Shown: positions 27,412-36,371 of the stretch, piece by piece
Numbering within the stretch: position 1 is the first letter of the stretch
How the letters are laid out: every line of letters starts with the position of its first letter
Origin: Hasllibacter sp. MH4015
GTDB taxonomy: Bacteria > Pseudomonadota > Alphaproteobacteria > Rhodobacterales > Rhodobacteraceae
DNA length: 64,000 nt
NCBI RefSeq assembly: GCF_020177575.1
Contig: NZ_JAHTBK010000001.1
Coordinates: forward strand, 1,423,875-1,487,874
Direction: 5' to 3'
Made by a program: the position numbers and the translations under genes
The notes under the pieces: model-generated
What the model was told of the DNA's origin: nothing
The model's database searches: none
Seen by the model: only the letters and a program-made list of their open reading frames with translations

Positions 27412-28725
27412 ATGATTGACGATCGTGACGTATTCTACACTGTCGCCGGGTTGGCGTTCCTCGGGCTGACCCTGCAACCCGCCTTGTCAAAATACCGCCT
27501 CGCCAATTTTCCGTTGATCTACGTCGCGTGCGGCGCGCTTCTGGCTTGGATCGGGCTGCCCACGCTCGATCCGCTGGCGTCGGACCTGCAGGCGCGGGTG
27601 TTGGAACATATGTCCGAGTTGATCGTCATCATCTCATTGGCCGGTGCAGGCCTGGCCATCGACGCGCGCCTGACCTGGAAGAACGGCAACGCGGCGTATC
27701 GCCTGCTTCTAGTCACCATGCCGCTGACCATCATTGCGGTGGCCTGGCTGGGAATGTGGCTTCTCGGCATGTCGCTTGCAGCCGCGATGCTTCTGGCCGC
27801 AGCCCTCGCGCCGACCGATCCGGTCTTGGCGCGGTCCGTGCAGGTGGAGGCACCGGGCAAGGGTGAGACGCCGATGCAACTGGCGCTCACGACCGAGGCG
27901 GGCCTGAATGACGGGCTGGCCTTCCCCTTCATCTACCTTGCGATTTCCATCGCGCTTTACGGGGCGAGCCAGGGTCAATGGCAGGACTGGATCTGGGACT
28001 GGCTCAGCTTCGATTTCGCCTACAGGGTCGCGGCGGCCATCGTGGTGGGATACGCTGTAGGCTGGATCCTGACGCGCTTCGCAACCTCGCCCTGGGGGGA
28101 TGCAAGCAACGGCGCGTGGAATTCCATCATCATGGTGCTGGGTGCCACGATGCTGTCCTACGGCGTTACCGAAGCGGTCGATGGATACGGGTTCCTGGCG
28201 GTTTTCGTGGCGACGCGCGCCGGGCGATCCCATACACGCGACACGGATCAGGAAAACTACGAGAAATTCGTGCATCACGGGGCGGATCAGCTGGAATCCA
28301 TCCTGCTGGCGCTCCTGCTGATCTGGCTGGGGATGTATGCGGCCTCGGGCGTGTTGGACGGGATCGGCTGGCGGGAATGGGCCCTGGCCTTGCTGCTTTT
28401 GTTGGTGGTGCGGCCCGCCGCGGGGTTCCTCGCCATGGTCGGGCTCCGATGCGATGACCTGTCCCGATGGAAGGTCGCGGCCTTCGGGATCAGGGGGATG
28501 GGGTCGATCTTCTATATCGCCTATGCCCAGAACCACGCCGATTTCGGCGCGGATATCGAAGGGGTGTGGGCCGCGGCGATCTTGACCATCTTGTTGTCGA
28601 TCGTGCTGCACGGCTTTGGTGCCAGTTTCACAATCGGGCAGGAGGAGACGGCGGATACCGACGATGAGGGCGGCGAGGTTCATCCCTACAAGGCCGCGTC
28701 CGAGGGGCGCAGCGCCGCCGAGTGA
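27412..28725 (+). CDS. Cation:proton antiporter, CPA1/NhaP-type
   Basis: 437-residue inner-membrane protein with about 12 hydrophobic segments. The central motif ALAPTDPVLARSVQVEAPG, followed by LTTEAGLNDGLAFPFIYLAI, is characteristic of NhaP/CPA1 Na+(K+)/H+ exchangers: the Asp of TDP and the ND of GLNDG mark the ion-binding helices. The C-terminal tail is acidic (EETADTDDEGGEVHP) and cytoplasmic. It may be co-transcribed with mfd (39-base gap), a spacing that could be incidental. Ion specificity cannot be read here. Confidence 0.87.
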   Translation: MIDDRDVFYTVAGLAFLGLTLQPALSKYRLANFPLIYVACGALLAWIGLPTLDPLASDLQARVLEHMSELIVIISLAGAGLAIDARLTWKNGNAAYRLLLVTMPLTIIAVAWLGMWLLGMSLAAAMLLAAALAPTDPVLARSVQVEAPGKGETPMQLALTTEAGLNDGLAFPFIYLAISIALYGASQGQWQDWIWDWLSFDFAYRVAAAIVVGYAVGWILTRFATSPWGDASNGAWNSIIMVLGATMLSYGVTEAVDGYGFLAVFVATRAGRSHTRDTDQENYEKFVHHGADQLESILLALLLIWLGMYAASGVLDGIGWREWALALLLLLVVRPAAGFLAMVGLRCDDLSRWKVAAFGIRGMGSIFYIAYAQNHADFGADIEGVWAAAILTILLSIVLHGFGASFTIGQEETADTDDEGGEVHPYKAASEGRSAAE

Positions 28726-28809
28726 GCGCGCTGCCATTGAGGTGGGCGAACGCTTCTAGTATGACCCACATCAAGGCGCAGCCAGTGCGCCAGTGGCAGA
28801 GCCCTGAGC

Positions 28810-29553
28810 ATGACAGACAAATACCAATCCGGTCCCAATCCCACCCCGCGGCGCGAGATGCCGCGATGGGGTTGGTACGCGTTTCTGCTCTTCTCCGCCC
28901 TGTCCGCGGCATCGGCCTTCAAATTCGTCCCGCCCGGCTTGATCCACGGCGTCTTCGCCCATTGGGGGGAGGGGTTCTGGCCCACATGGGGCGCGTTCGT
29001 ATACGAGGGGATTTCGCGCGGTGCGGACCATGTTGCCTACCACATCGAAAACGTGGGCTCGATCCTTGCGGTGCATATGGTGGCCGGTGGCCTTGCGGTC
29101 CTACTTGTGCCGCTGCAGGTCAGCCGGATGTGGCGCCGCGGCGACCGACGCAAGCACGTCTACCTTGGATGGGCGCTCGTTCCGATCGTCACGATTGCCG
29201 CACTGACGACCCCGCCCATCAGCTTCAACATGGCGCTTCCCTTCTGGTCGGAGGCAGGTTTCGCGCTTGGCTCCGTGGCATGGTTCGGCGCATTGGTCAT
29301 GGGCATGTGGTACATCCGGCAGCGCGACTTCGAATATCACCGGCGCTGGATGGTGATGATGGCCGCGCTCAGCTTCGGGGCCGTGTCATTCCGCCTGCAA
29401 TTGCCGATCCTGCGGCTGTTCTGGGACATGGATGTGGTCTTCCCGTATCTCGGCTGGACCTGCTGGGTGCCGAACGTGATCGTCGTGGCACTGTGGTGGC
29501 GGTCGCTGGACCGTCGCCGCGCGCAGGCGGGCGCGACGGCCCCGGCCGAGTGA
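28810..29553 (+). CDS. DUF2306-family membrane protein
   Basis: 247 residues with about seven hydrophobic segments. The cytoplasmic N-terminus is polar (MTDKYQSGPNPTPRREMPR). The family pattern includes VHMVAGGLAVLLVPLQVSR with a conserved His, RRKHVYLGWALVPIVTI, ISFNMALPFWSEAGFALGS and EYHRRWMVMMAALSFGAVSFR, giving paired His residues on the membrane boundary. Similar proteins are annotated only as DUF2306; a haem- or quinone-linked role has been suggested from the histidines but is unproven. It ends 4 bases from the convergent transporter gene. Confidence 0.75.
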   Translation: MTDKYQSGPNPTPRREMPRWGWYAFLLFSALSAASAFKFVPPGLIHGVFAHWGEGFWPTWGAFVYEGISRGADHVAYHIENVGSILAVHMVAGGLAVLLVPLQVSRMWRRGDRRKHVYLGWALVPIVTIAALTTPPISFNMALPFWSEAGFALGSVAWFGALVMGMWYIRQRDFEYHRRWMVMMAALSFGAVSFRLQLPILRLFWDMDVVFPYLGWTCWVPNVIVVALWWRSLDRRRAQAGATAPAE

Positions 29554-29557
29554 CCCC

Positions 29558-30775
29558 TCAGAGCTTTTCGCGCGGCATGTAGCGCATGGCGAACGCACCG
29601 ATGCCGCACAGGATCGCCGTGGCGACGGCCAGCGGCACCGCGCTTCCGTCATAAAGCTGTCCGATCAGGGCCCCGAGGACCGCGCCGCCGATGGTTGCGA
29701 AGGATCCCATCAACGATGCCGCCAACCCCGCAATGTGTCCCAACGGCTCCAGCGCCAAGGCGTTTAGGTTGCCGATGGTGAAGCCGAGGGTTGCGAAAAC
29801 CGTCACGCACCAAAGGAAATACACCCAGACCTCCGCCCCAAGCGGAAGGCCGATAAGCAGAAGGCCAATAACGGTGGCGGCAATCGCCGTCTGAACGACA
29901 AGGGCGCGCCGCACCAGCGGGCGCATGCCAAGCCGCACGACGAGCCTGCCGTTGAGCGGGGCGGCGGGCGCCGACAGGATCGCAATCGCGCCGAACAGCC
30001 ACGGAAACGCGGCCTCCATCCCGTAGGTCAGGTCGAAAATCTGCTGGATGGACGAGATGGTCCCGAAAAGGAACCCGAAGATCAGGGTCTGCACGCCGAT
30101 CGAAAACTGCATTTGCCGATTGGCCAGGGCCTCTTTCGTGCTGGCCCACAATTGCCGCGCATTCAGGGGTTTGCGCGCGCGCGGCGGCAAAGTCTCCGAC
30201 TGGCGGAGGGTCAGCCATCCGACGGACAAGGTGATGAACAACACGAATGTCAGAAAGATCGTGCGCCAATCGAAGGCGGCGATGATGCCCGCACCGATCA
30301 GGGGGGCAATCGTGGGGAACAGCGTGAAGACCAGCATCGCGAAGGACACGATCTTTGCCATATCGCGCCCGGAATAGAGGTCGCGGACCAGCGCAAGCGA
30401 GACAACGCGCGGCCCGGCGGCCCCGAAGCCCTGAAGAATGCGCGCGGCGACCATCAGCTCCATCGTCGGCGCGAGCCACGCCAGAACCGCCCCGACCATG
30501 TAGAGACCCGCAAAGACCAAGATGACCGGCTTGCGTCCAAAGGCGTCGGACAGGGGGCCGGTGACAAGCGTGCCCAGGCCCATGCCAAGGATAAAGCTCG
30601 TCAGCACCAATTGCGCGTAGGTCGGCTGTGTCGGGGTCAGCTCCGCCGCGATGTCGGGCAGGGCGGGCAACATCGCGTCGATGGAAAACGCGATGGTGGC
30701 AAACAGCATTCCGATCAGCGCCACGAACTCCACCTGCGACAGGCGCGGCGGCGCGGAGATGCGCGTGTCGTTCAT
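29558..30775 (-). CDS. Multidrug efflux MFS transporter, Bcr/CflA family
   Basis: 405-residue, 12-helix major facilitator. Start ISAPPRLSQVEFVALIG, first helices MLFATIAFSIDAMLPALPDI, motif A GPLSDAFGRKPVI between helices 2 and 3, and RILQGFGAAGPRVVSLALVRD in helix 4-5 are typical of Bcr/CflA drug:H+ antiporters. The C-terminal half contains LALEPLGHIAGLAASLMGS, also usual for the family. It lies 37 bases downstream of the DsbA-family gene on the same strand, so it could be the last cistron of acyl-CoA synthetase-dsbA-MFS. Confidence 0.87.
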   Translation of the reverse strand: MNDTRISAPPRLSQVEFVALIGMLFATIAFSIDAMLPALPDIAAELTPTQPTYAQLVLTSFILGMGLGTLVTGPLSDAFGRKPVILVFAGLYMVGAVLAWLAPTMELMVAARILQGFGAAGPRVVSLALVRDLYSGRDMAKIVSFAMLVFTLFPTIAPLIGAGIIAAFDWRTIFLTFVLFITLSVGWLTLRQSETLPPRARKPLNARQLWASTKEALANRQMQFSIGVQTLIFGFLFGTISSIQQIFDLTYGMEAAFPWLFGAIAILSAPAAPLNGRLVVRLGMRPLVRRALVVQTAIAATVIGLLLIGLPLGAEVWVYFLWCVTVFATLGFTIGNLNALALEPLGHIAGLAASLMGSFATIGGAVLGALIGQLYDGSAVPLAVATAILCGIGAFAMRYMPREKL

Positions 30776-30812
30776 GGTGTTCGTCGCATATGCGCGCGAT
30801 GTATTTGCCCGC

Positions 30813-31475
30813 TCACGCGTCGGAGCCTTCGGATGTCGCCTTGGCCAGCTGTGCGTTCAGATCGTCGATGATCGCCACCCATTGCTCGGGCGGCTGCGCA
30901 CCGGGCACCGCGTGTTGCGACGCGACGATGAACGTAGGCACCGCTTGAACGCCTCGGGACCGGGCATGGGCGTCGCGGGCCTGCATGTCCGCGGCGTCCG
31001 CGTCGCTCTCGTATAGCTTCGCGATCATGTCACGCTCCAGCCCCACGCTCTCGGCGATGTCCAGAAGCGTCGGAACATCCCCGATATCGCGTCCGTCAAT
31101 GAAATAGGCCCGGAACAGCGCCAGAACGGTTGGTGTCTGCCGTCCCTCGATCCCCGCCCAATGGATCAACCGATGCGCGTTGAGCGTGTTGGCCGTGCGC
31201 GTGATCCCTTCCAGGTTCAGGGAGAGTCCAGCTTCTTGTGCCTTTTCCGCGACCGGCGCATAGGCACGCACGGCGTTTTCCTTGCCGCCGAACTTGCCCT
31301 CCAGATAGGCGCGGCGATCCATGCCTTCCGGTGGCATGTCGGGGTTAAGCTGGAACGGATGCCATTCGATCGTGAACGGATGATCGGGACGGGATTCCAT
31401 GGCACGGGCCAGATTGGTCCAGCCGATATAGCACCACGGGCAAATCGGGTCGGATAAGATGTCGAGCTTGATCAT
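30813..31475 (-). CDS. DsbA-family oxidoreductase (FrnE-like)
   Basis: 220 residues, no signal peptide, so cytoplasmic. The CPWC active site is at residues 12-15 (LSDPICPWCYIGW). A helical insert follows, then PTVLALFRAYFIDGRDIGD and the cis-Pro segment RGVQAVPTFIVASQHAVPGAQP. This layout matches the FrnE/2-hydroxychromene-2-carboxylate isomerase-like branch of DsbA proteins. Its ATG overlaps the stop of the acyl-CoA synthetase gene (ATGA), implying coupled translation. Precise substrate is unknown. Confidence 0.87.
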   Translation of the reverse strand: MIKLDILSDPICPWCYIGWTNLARAMESRPDHPFTIEWHPFQLNPDMPPEGMDRRAYLEGKFGGKENAVRAYAPVAEKAQEAGLSLNLEGITRTANTLNAHRLIHWAGIEGRQTPTVLALFRAYFIDGRDIGDVPTLLDIAESVGLERDMIAKLYESDADAADMQARDAHARSRGVQAVPTFIVASQHAVPGAQPPEQWVAIIDDLNAQLAKATSEGSDA

Positions 31476-32944
31476 GTCAGATCCTTCACAAGGGCGGGCA
31501 GGGCGCGGCGGTCCAGCTTGCCATTTCCGCCGCGCGGCAACGCGTCGACGCGGAGATAGGCGCGCGGGTGTTTGTGTCTGGCGAGGTTCGGCTCCGCAAA
31601 GCGTCGCAGGTCACCCTCACTGGCAGTGCCGGAATAGGCAAGGGCAAGAAGGGTCGTTTCCGGGTTCGGTTGGATCGTGAGCGCCGCACATTCCGTCAGC
31701 CCCGGCGCGCCATCGAAGGCCGCCTCGATTTCCGCGGGCGCGATACGGAAACCGCCAGCGGTCAGCACATCATCGGCGCGTCCGTGATAGGTGAACGCCC
31801 CGTCCGGGCGGCGCGTGACCAGATCGCCGCTGACGAAATACGCGCCTGTCAGGGGCAAGTTCGGGCGCCCTCCCGCCTCGATATATCCCAGCATCAGCCC
31901 CGGATCGGAACGATGAATCGCCAGATGGCCCGGCGTGCCGTCCGCAACGGGTTCACCTGCGTCGTCCAGAACCGCAAGCTGGCGCCCTGTCTGCGCATAG
32001 CCGATGCACCCCTCGGGCGCTGGCCAGGTCGGGGAGCCGCTGAGAAACGTAGAGCATTCCGACATGCCGAGTGCTTCGTGGATGTCGGTTCCGGTGGCCG
32101 TCTGCCAGCGGGTGCGGAGAGACGGGGGCAAAGCCTCCCCCGCCGACAGCGCGTGGCGGAGCTTGGGCAGTTTCGGCAGATCGTGGGCAAGGAGCTTGCG
32201 GAAGATACCCGGGCTTCCGGCAAGGATCGACGCATCGTGGCGCTTGGCAAGAAGCCCCAGCATCGCGGGGTCCGTGCCGGCGGCAGGCACAAGCGCGGTG
32301 GCCCCAGCGGCCCATGGATCCAGCAATCCGGTGCCAAGTGTGTAGGTCCAGTTGAACGCGCCCGTGTGCATGAGCCGATCATCCGCGCGCAGGTCGTACC
32401 AATCGCGCCACATCATGCGCCGCGCCCAAACGGCGCGGTGGGCATGGCGCACGGGCTTCGGGCGACCGGACGTGCCGGAGGTGAACACGACATAGGCCAA
32501 TTCATCGGCCAGCGTCTTCCACCACGGGCTTTCCGGCCCGTCGAGAATGTCGACGCCGTACACGGGCACATCGATCTTCGGCAAGGCGATTCCCGGTTCG
32601 GCCAGGATAGCGTGGGGCGGAAGGCTTTCTGCGACCCGCGTGATCTCCGGGCCGGTCAGGGCGGCCGATGTCGGCATCGGCACGATCCCTACGCGGATCG
32701 CGCCCAGAAACGCAATCGGGAAATGCGCGCTGTTGCCCATGCGCAGAAGCAAGCGATCGCCCGGCGAAATGCCCGCCGCAAGCATCCCACCTCCCGCGCG
32801 CGTCACCGCCTCCGCCAGACGGGCGTAGGACCAGCGTTCGGCCCGTGAGGGGCCAAGGATCGCCAGGGCAATCTTCTCAGGCTGCTTGTACGCCGGGGCC
32901 AAGACATACTCGGACAGGTTGAAGGGATCGGAAGGAAGCTCCAT
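31472..32944 (-). CDS. AMP-dependent acyl-CoA synthetase/ligase
   Basis: 490 residues of the adenylate-forming (class I) superfamily. The AMP-binding P-loop is YVVFTSGTSGRPKPVRHAHR. Later motifs are EALGMSECSTFLSG, YHGRADDVLTAGGFRIAP (hinge plus A8) and the C-terminal catalytic Lys in RGGNGKLDRRALP. It activates a carboxylic acid to its CoA ester, perhaps an aromatic or short-chain acid; the substrate is not readable. ATG 32944 gives MELPSDPFNLSEYVL and is preceded by AAAGG; upstream in-frame codons to 33013 overlap the divergent regulator. It is coupled to the DsbA-family gene. The divergent XRE-cupin regulator 67 bases away is a likely controller. Confidence 0.85.
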   Translation of the reverse strand: MELPSDPFNLSEYVLAPAYKQPEKIALAILGPSRAERWSYARLAEAVTRAGGGMLAAGISPGDRLLLRMGNSAHFPIAFLGAIRVGIVPMPTSAALTGPEITRVAESLPPHAILAEPGIALPKIDVPVYGVDILDGPESPWWKTLADELAYVVFTSGTSGRPKPVRHAHRAVWARRMMWRDWYDLRADDRLMHTGAFNWTYTLGTGLLDPWAAGATALVPAAGTDPAMLGLLAKRHDASILAGSPGIFRKLLAHDLPKLPKLRHALSAGEALPPSLRTRWQTATGTDIHEALGMSECSTFLSGSPTWPAPEGCIGYAQTGRQLAVLDDAGEPVADGTPGHLAIHRSDPGLMLGYIEAGGRPNLPLTGAYFVSGDLVTRRPDGAFTYHGRADDVLTAGGFRIAPAEIEAAFDGAPGLTECAALTIQPNPETTLLALAYSGTASEGDLRRFAEPNLARHKHPRAYLRVDALPRGGNGKLDRRALPALVKDLT

Positions 32945-33011
32945 GGCCTTTGGCCTATGCGCGCACGCGCGCTGTTGCAAGCGCGGCCCGGCCTGCGGTA
33001 GGGCACGGACC

Positions 33012-33638
33012 ATGAGCGATCCGACGTCTCAACCAAGCCTGATCCGATTGGCCCGCGCCTCCGGCGAAGAAGCCCGGGCCACACCCGTCGATTTGGGTCA
33101 GCGCGTTCGCGAGTTGCGCAAAGCGCGCACGTGGACGCTGGAACAAGCGGCGCAGGAGGCCGGGTTGGCGCGCTCAACCCTCTCCAAGATCGAAAACGGG
33201 CAGATGTCGCCGACGTATGAAGCGTTGAAGAAACTCGCCTCCGGCCTCGGCATGTCGGTCCCGCAGCTCTTTACCCCGGCCGACACGCCCCAAGCGGGCG
33301 GGCGCATGGCGACGTCGCGGCGGGGGGAAGGGACGCCTCACCTGACCACCACTTACGAACATGAATTGCTGGCCGACCAGCTGACCCGGAAATCCATGCT
33401 GCCCTACCGCGCGCGTATCCGAGCGCGGTCCTTCGAGGAATTCGATGGCTGGATCCGCCACGAGGGCGAGGAATTCCTCTATGTGCTGACCGGGCGTGTC
33501 CGCCTCTTCACCGAATTCTATCAGCCGGTCGACATGGTCCGCGGCGACAGTGCCTATTACGACGCTGGCATGGGACACAACGTCGTTTCCATTTCCGACG
33601 ACGATGCGGAAATCCTGTGGGTCACGTCGATGGCCTAG
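33012..33638 (+). CDS. XRE-family transcriptional regulator with C-terminal cupin
   Basis: 208 residues. The helix-turn-helix of XRE type spans about residues 29-83 (LGQRVRELRKARTWTLEQAA, then AGLARSTLSKIENGQMSPTY and LKKLASGLGMSVPQLF). The C-terminal half (about 140-208) is a single cupin: RHEGEEFLYVLTGRVRLFTE then DSAYYDAGMGHNVVS. This architecture is common in regulators that sense small ligands and control nearby catabolic genes. ATG 33012 is preceded by GGGCACGGACC. It is divergent from the acyl-CoA synthetase operon, which is its probable target, and converges on the CsbD-like gene. Confidence 0.87.
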   Translation: MSDPTSQPSLIRLARASGEEARATPVDLGQRVRELRKARTWTLEQAAQEAGLARSTLSKIENGQMSPTYEALKKLASGLGMSVPQLFTPADTPQAGGRMATSRRGEGTPHLTTTYEHELLADQLTRKSMLPYRARIRARSFEEFDGWIRHEGEEFLYVLTGRVRLFTEFYQPVDMVRGDSAYYDAGMGHNVVSISDDDAEILWVTSMA

Positions 33639-33668
33639 CCACGTTTACCGCGCCGCGATAGCCCGATC

Positions 33669-34016
33669 TCAGGCGCGGCGACGGGCAGGCTCTTCCACCG
33701 TTTGATCATCCCCGAACCGCGCATCGTCGGAATAGACGTCTTCCTGGGCGGGCACGTATTTGCGGCTGTTGAACATCGCCACGTTGTCTTGTGTCGGATG
33801 GGTCCGCGCGTCGGACGGCATCGGGCCTTCCAGCCAATCGTCCAGAGCCTCGCGCGCTTCGGAGTGAGACAGGTCATGCTCATTGGCGATCGCAACTTCC
33901 AAGGCGCGGCGCTGGCCATCCGCAGCGATCAGAATGTCGTCCGTCAGATAGGGAAACCGCGCCTTCAGCGACGCAAAGACCGAGGGCCAGTTGGCAGTGA
34001 CGTCATTCCATTTCAT
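33669..34016 (-). CDS. Small acidic protein with CsbD-like N-terminal region
   Basis: 115 residues. MKWNDVTANWPSVFASLKAR, then PYLTDDIL, then AIANEHDLSHSEAREALDDWL recall the CsbD/YjbJ stress-protein pattern (W-x3-NW, LTDDDL, ...DDW), but the similarity is partial and read by eye. The C-terminal third is charged and low-complexity (TQDNVAMFNSRKYVPAQEDVYSD), with no further domain. No signal peptide. ATG 34016 is preceded by GGAAAGGGAAACCCC. It lies 59 bases downstream of the patatin gene in the bdhA-pentapeptide-patatin direction and may be the last gene of that set. Confidence 0.65.
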   Translation of the reverse strand: MKWNDVTANWPSVFASLKARFPYLTDDILIAADGQRRALEVAIANEHDLSHSEAREALDDWLEGPMPSDARTHPTQDNVAMFNSRKYVPAQEDVYSDDARFGDDQTVEEPARRRA

Positions 34017-34075
34017 GGGGTTTCCCTTTCCTGTTGCACAGGCGGGAAACGCGACACGGGCCTCCGGGTTCCGCG

Positions 34076-35125
34076 CTATCCGAACATTGCGCGCAAATCG
34101 ACGGTACTGTCCTCGCCGATCCGGTCGATATCCTCGCGCAGGAACGTCTCCGCTGCGTCCCGGCCCGCAACGCGTAGTTGATGCAAGATCTGCGGTGTTG
34201 CCACCAGTTTCGTCGCCACCGACAATTTGCGCATCAGCGCATCGTCGGCGATCATGTGGATCAGGACATCCTTCATCCGGTCGCCGTCGATCAGATCGCG
34301 GTGCAACAGCCGCTGCACGAATTCGATGGCGCGCAATTCGCGCAGGAGCGAGGTGTTGAAGCTGATCTCGTTGACACGGTTCTGGATCGCGCGCGCCGTG
34401 GTGGGCACCTCGTCGCGGTAAAGCGGATTGATGTTCACGATCACGATGTCGCGCGGCAGATCCGGCGCAAAAAGCGGGAAAAGCGCCGGGTTGCCGGTAT
34501 AGCCGCCGTCCCAATAGGCCTCCAGCGTGCCGGTCACGGGATCTTCGATCTCTACGGCGCGGAACATGGTGGGCAGGCAGGCAGACGCCATGATCGCACC
34601 GGGAGAGATTTCCGGCCCAGTAAAGACGCGGATCTTGCCCGTGCGGACATTGGTTGCGCAGATGTGGAAGGCCGGGCCCTCTTCACAGCATATCGTGTCA
34701 TAGCTGAAATCGGCCACGATGGGTTGCAGAGGGTTCTGGTAAAACGGGCCGCTGGCATAGGGGCTGACCATGCGGCTGATCGTGTCGCCGACTGCGAAGG
34801 GCAGGGAGGTTTCGATCGCCATACTGACGGCCTGGGGGGAAAACGTGTTGAGCCAGGGCGCGAAGGCATCATCCGTGATCGCACCGACCTGTTCCCAGAC
34901 CTTTTCCAGCGTTTCCAGGGCCAGCGCCCGGGACCCCTGGGACAGGCCGGATTTCACCGCCACCCCGTTCAACGCCCCCGCCGACGTGCCGGAGATCGCG
35001 GCGATCTCAACCTCGGGGTTCTCCAAAATGGCCTCAAGCACACCCCAGGTGAACGCGCCGTGCGCGCCGCCCCCTTGCAACGCAAGGTTGATCGGTTTGG
35101 CCGCGGCCATTGCCTTACGCGCCAT
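34076..35125 (-). CDS. Patatin-like phospholipase
   Basis: 349 residues. The patatin oxyanion motif LALQGGGAHGAFTWGVL is near residue 14, the nucleophile elbow GTSAG is at 46-50 (Ser48), and the dyad Asp is D206 in YWDGGYTGNPALF. These give a Ser/Asp lipid acyl hydrolase. No signal peptide or membrane helix, so cytosolic. The first ATG (35125) overlaps the 3' end of the pentapeptide gene by 11 bases; an internal ATG at 35110 (MAAAKPINL) would just clear it. Neighbours are 3-hydroxybutyrate dehydrogenase and a pentapeptide protein, which hints at storage-lipid (PHB) or membrane-lipid turnover; this is inference. Confidence 0.88.
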   Translation of the reverse strand: MARKAMAAAKPINLALQGGGAHGAFTWGVLEAILENPEVEIAAISGTSAGALNGVAVKSGLSQGSRALALETLEKVWEQVGAITDDAFAPWLNTFSPQAVSMAIETSLPFAVGDTISRMVSPYASGPFYQNPLQPIVADFSYDTICCEEGPAFHICATNVRTGKIRVFTGPEISPGAIMASACLPTMFRAVEIEDPVTGTLEAYWDGGYTGNPALFPLFAPDLPRDIVIVNINPLYRDEVPTTARAIQNRVNEISFNTSLLRELRAIEFVQRLLHRDLIDGDRMKDVLIHMIADDALMRKLSVATKLVATPQILHQLRVAGRDAAETFLREDIDRIGEDSTVDLRAMFG

Positions 35126-35543
35126 GGGTGTCTTTCCAAAGCGTCAGAAGATCGCTGACCAGAATGCCGTCGATCTTCATGTCGGTGATGTTTGCGTTGG
35201 CGATCTCTGCCCCCGTCAAGTTCACGTTGGACAGGTGGAAGCCGGTCATGTTGACGTTGCTGATGCGCGTGTCGGTCATGTTGGCGTCGGTGATCTTGAG
35301 CCCGGTCAAATTGGCATAGTCGATATGGGCCTGCGCCATGTTGACGTCATGAAACCTCGTCTCGGTCAGGTTGACGTTCTCGAAGGCCAGACCGGTCGCA
35401 TTCACGTCTTCGATATGGGCATCCATCAGGTGGCTGTCGGTGATCCGCGCGTCCTTGAGGCTGACCCGGACGAAGGTGGAGCCGCACAGAAACGTATCCT
35501 CGATCTCCAGCTTGTCGCGCCGGGCCTCGGGTTGATCGGCCAT
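35115..35543 (-). CDS. Pentapeptide-repeat protein
   Basis: 142 residues. From about residue 35 to 125 it runs in five-residue steps with N or D at alternate repeat centres: ANLTGLKITDANMTDTRI, SNVNMTGFHLSNVNLTGAEI and ANANITDMKIDG. This predicts a short right-handed quadrilateral beta-helix of about four to five coils. The C-terminal tail ILVSDLLTLWKDTHGA is a helical cap. No signal peptide. Functions of such proteins range from DNA mimicry to scaffolding. It overlaps the patatin start by 11 bases and follows bdhA by 42 bases, suggesting they act together. Confidence 0.85.
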   Translation of the reverse strand: MADQPEARRDKLEIEDTFLCGSTFVRVSLKDARITDSHLMDAHIEDVNATGLAFENVNLTETRFHDVNMAQAHIDYANLTGLKITDANMTDTRISNVNMTGFHLSNVNLTGAEIANANITDMKIDGILVSDLLTLWKDTHGA

Positions 35544-35585
35544 GGGGAAGCTCCTTGAATGAGGGTTCGTATGAGGTGGTGCAGG

Positions 35586-36371
35586 TCACAAAGCGGTCCA
35601 ACCGCCATCCACGCTGATGGTCGTGCCGGTAATCTGGTCGGCAGCGGGAGAGCAGAGGAAGGCAACGACGCCGCCCAATTGCTCCGTCGTGGCGAATTCC
35701 TTGGAGGGTTGGCGCTCTAGAATGACTTTCTGGGTCACTTCCTCTTCCGTCATGTCGTATTTCTTGGCGGTGTCGGGGATCTGTGCCTCCACCAGCGGCG
35801 TCAACACGTAGCCGGGGCAGATCGCGTTCGCGGTGATCGGCTCCTTCGCGGTTTCCAACGCCACCACCTTGGTCATGCCCACAACGCCATGCTTGGCGGA
35901 GACGTAAGCCGACTTGTAGGGCGACGCGGTCAGCCCGTGGGCGCTGGAGATGTTGATGACGCGCCCCCAGCCTGCGTCACGCATCATCGGTAACGCGACC
36001 GCGGTGGTGTGGAAGGCCGAGGACAGCATGATGGCGATGATGGCGTCCCATTTCTCCACCGGGAATTCGTCGATGGGGGCCACGTGCTGGATACCGGCAT
36101 TGTTGATCAGGATATCGCAAGCGCCCGCCTGCTCGATCAGCGCGCGGGCCGCTTCGCCCTTGGACAGGTCCGCCTGAATGTAGCGCGCGTTCACGCCATG
36201 GGCCTCCGCGATCTCGCGGGCCAGTGCGTGATCCTCGTCCCGGTCGGTGTAGGAGTTCAGGACGACATCGGCGCCCGCGCGCGCCAGTTCCCTTGCGATA
36301 CCGAGCCCGATGCCAGAATTCGAGCCGGTGATGACGGCGGTTTTGCCGGAAAGATCGGTGATGATCGCCAT
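35586..36371 (-). CDS. bdhA: 3-hydroxybutyrate dehydrogenase (short-chain dehydrogenase)
   Basis: 261 residues; NAD-dependent interconversion of (R)-3-hydroxybutyrate and acetoacetate in PHB and ketone-body metabolism. Cofactor motif TAVITGSNSGIGLGIARELA is at residue 11, ILINNAGIQHVAPIDEFP follows, then the catalytic Ser-Tyr-Lys (INISSAHGLTASPYKSAYVSAKHG) and ICPGYVLTPLVEAQIP. The segment ending AFLCSPAADQITGTTISVDGGWTAL matches BdhA. ATG 36371 is preceded by GGAG. It is first in the cluster with the pentapeptide, patatin and CsbD-like genes; a terminated small RNA candidate lies upstream at 36507-36582. Confidence 0.93.
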   Translation of the reverse strand: MAIITDLSGKTAVITGSNSGIGLGIARELARAGADVVLNSYTDRDEDHALAREIAEAHGVNARYIQADLSKGEAARALIEQAGACDILINNAGIQHVAPIDEFPVEKWDAIIAIMLSSAFHTTAVALPMMRDAGWGRVINISSAHGLTASPYKSAYVSAKHGVVGMTKVVALETAKEPITANAICPGYVLTPLVEAQIPDTAKKYDMTEEEVTQKVILERQPSKEFATTEQLGGVVAFLCSPAADQITGTTISVDGGWTAL

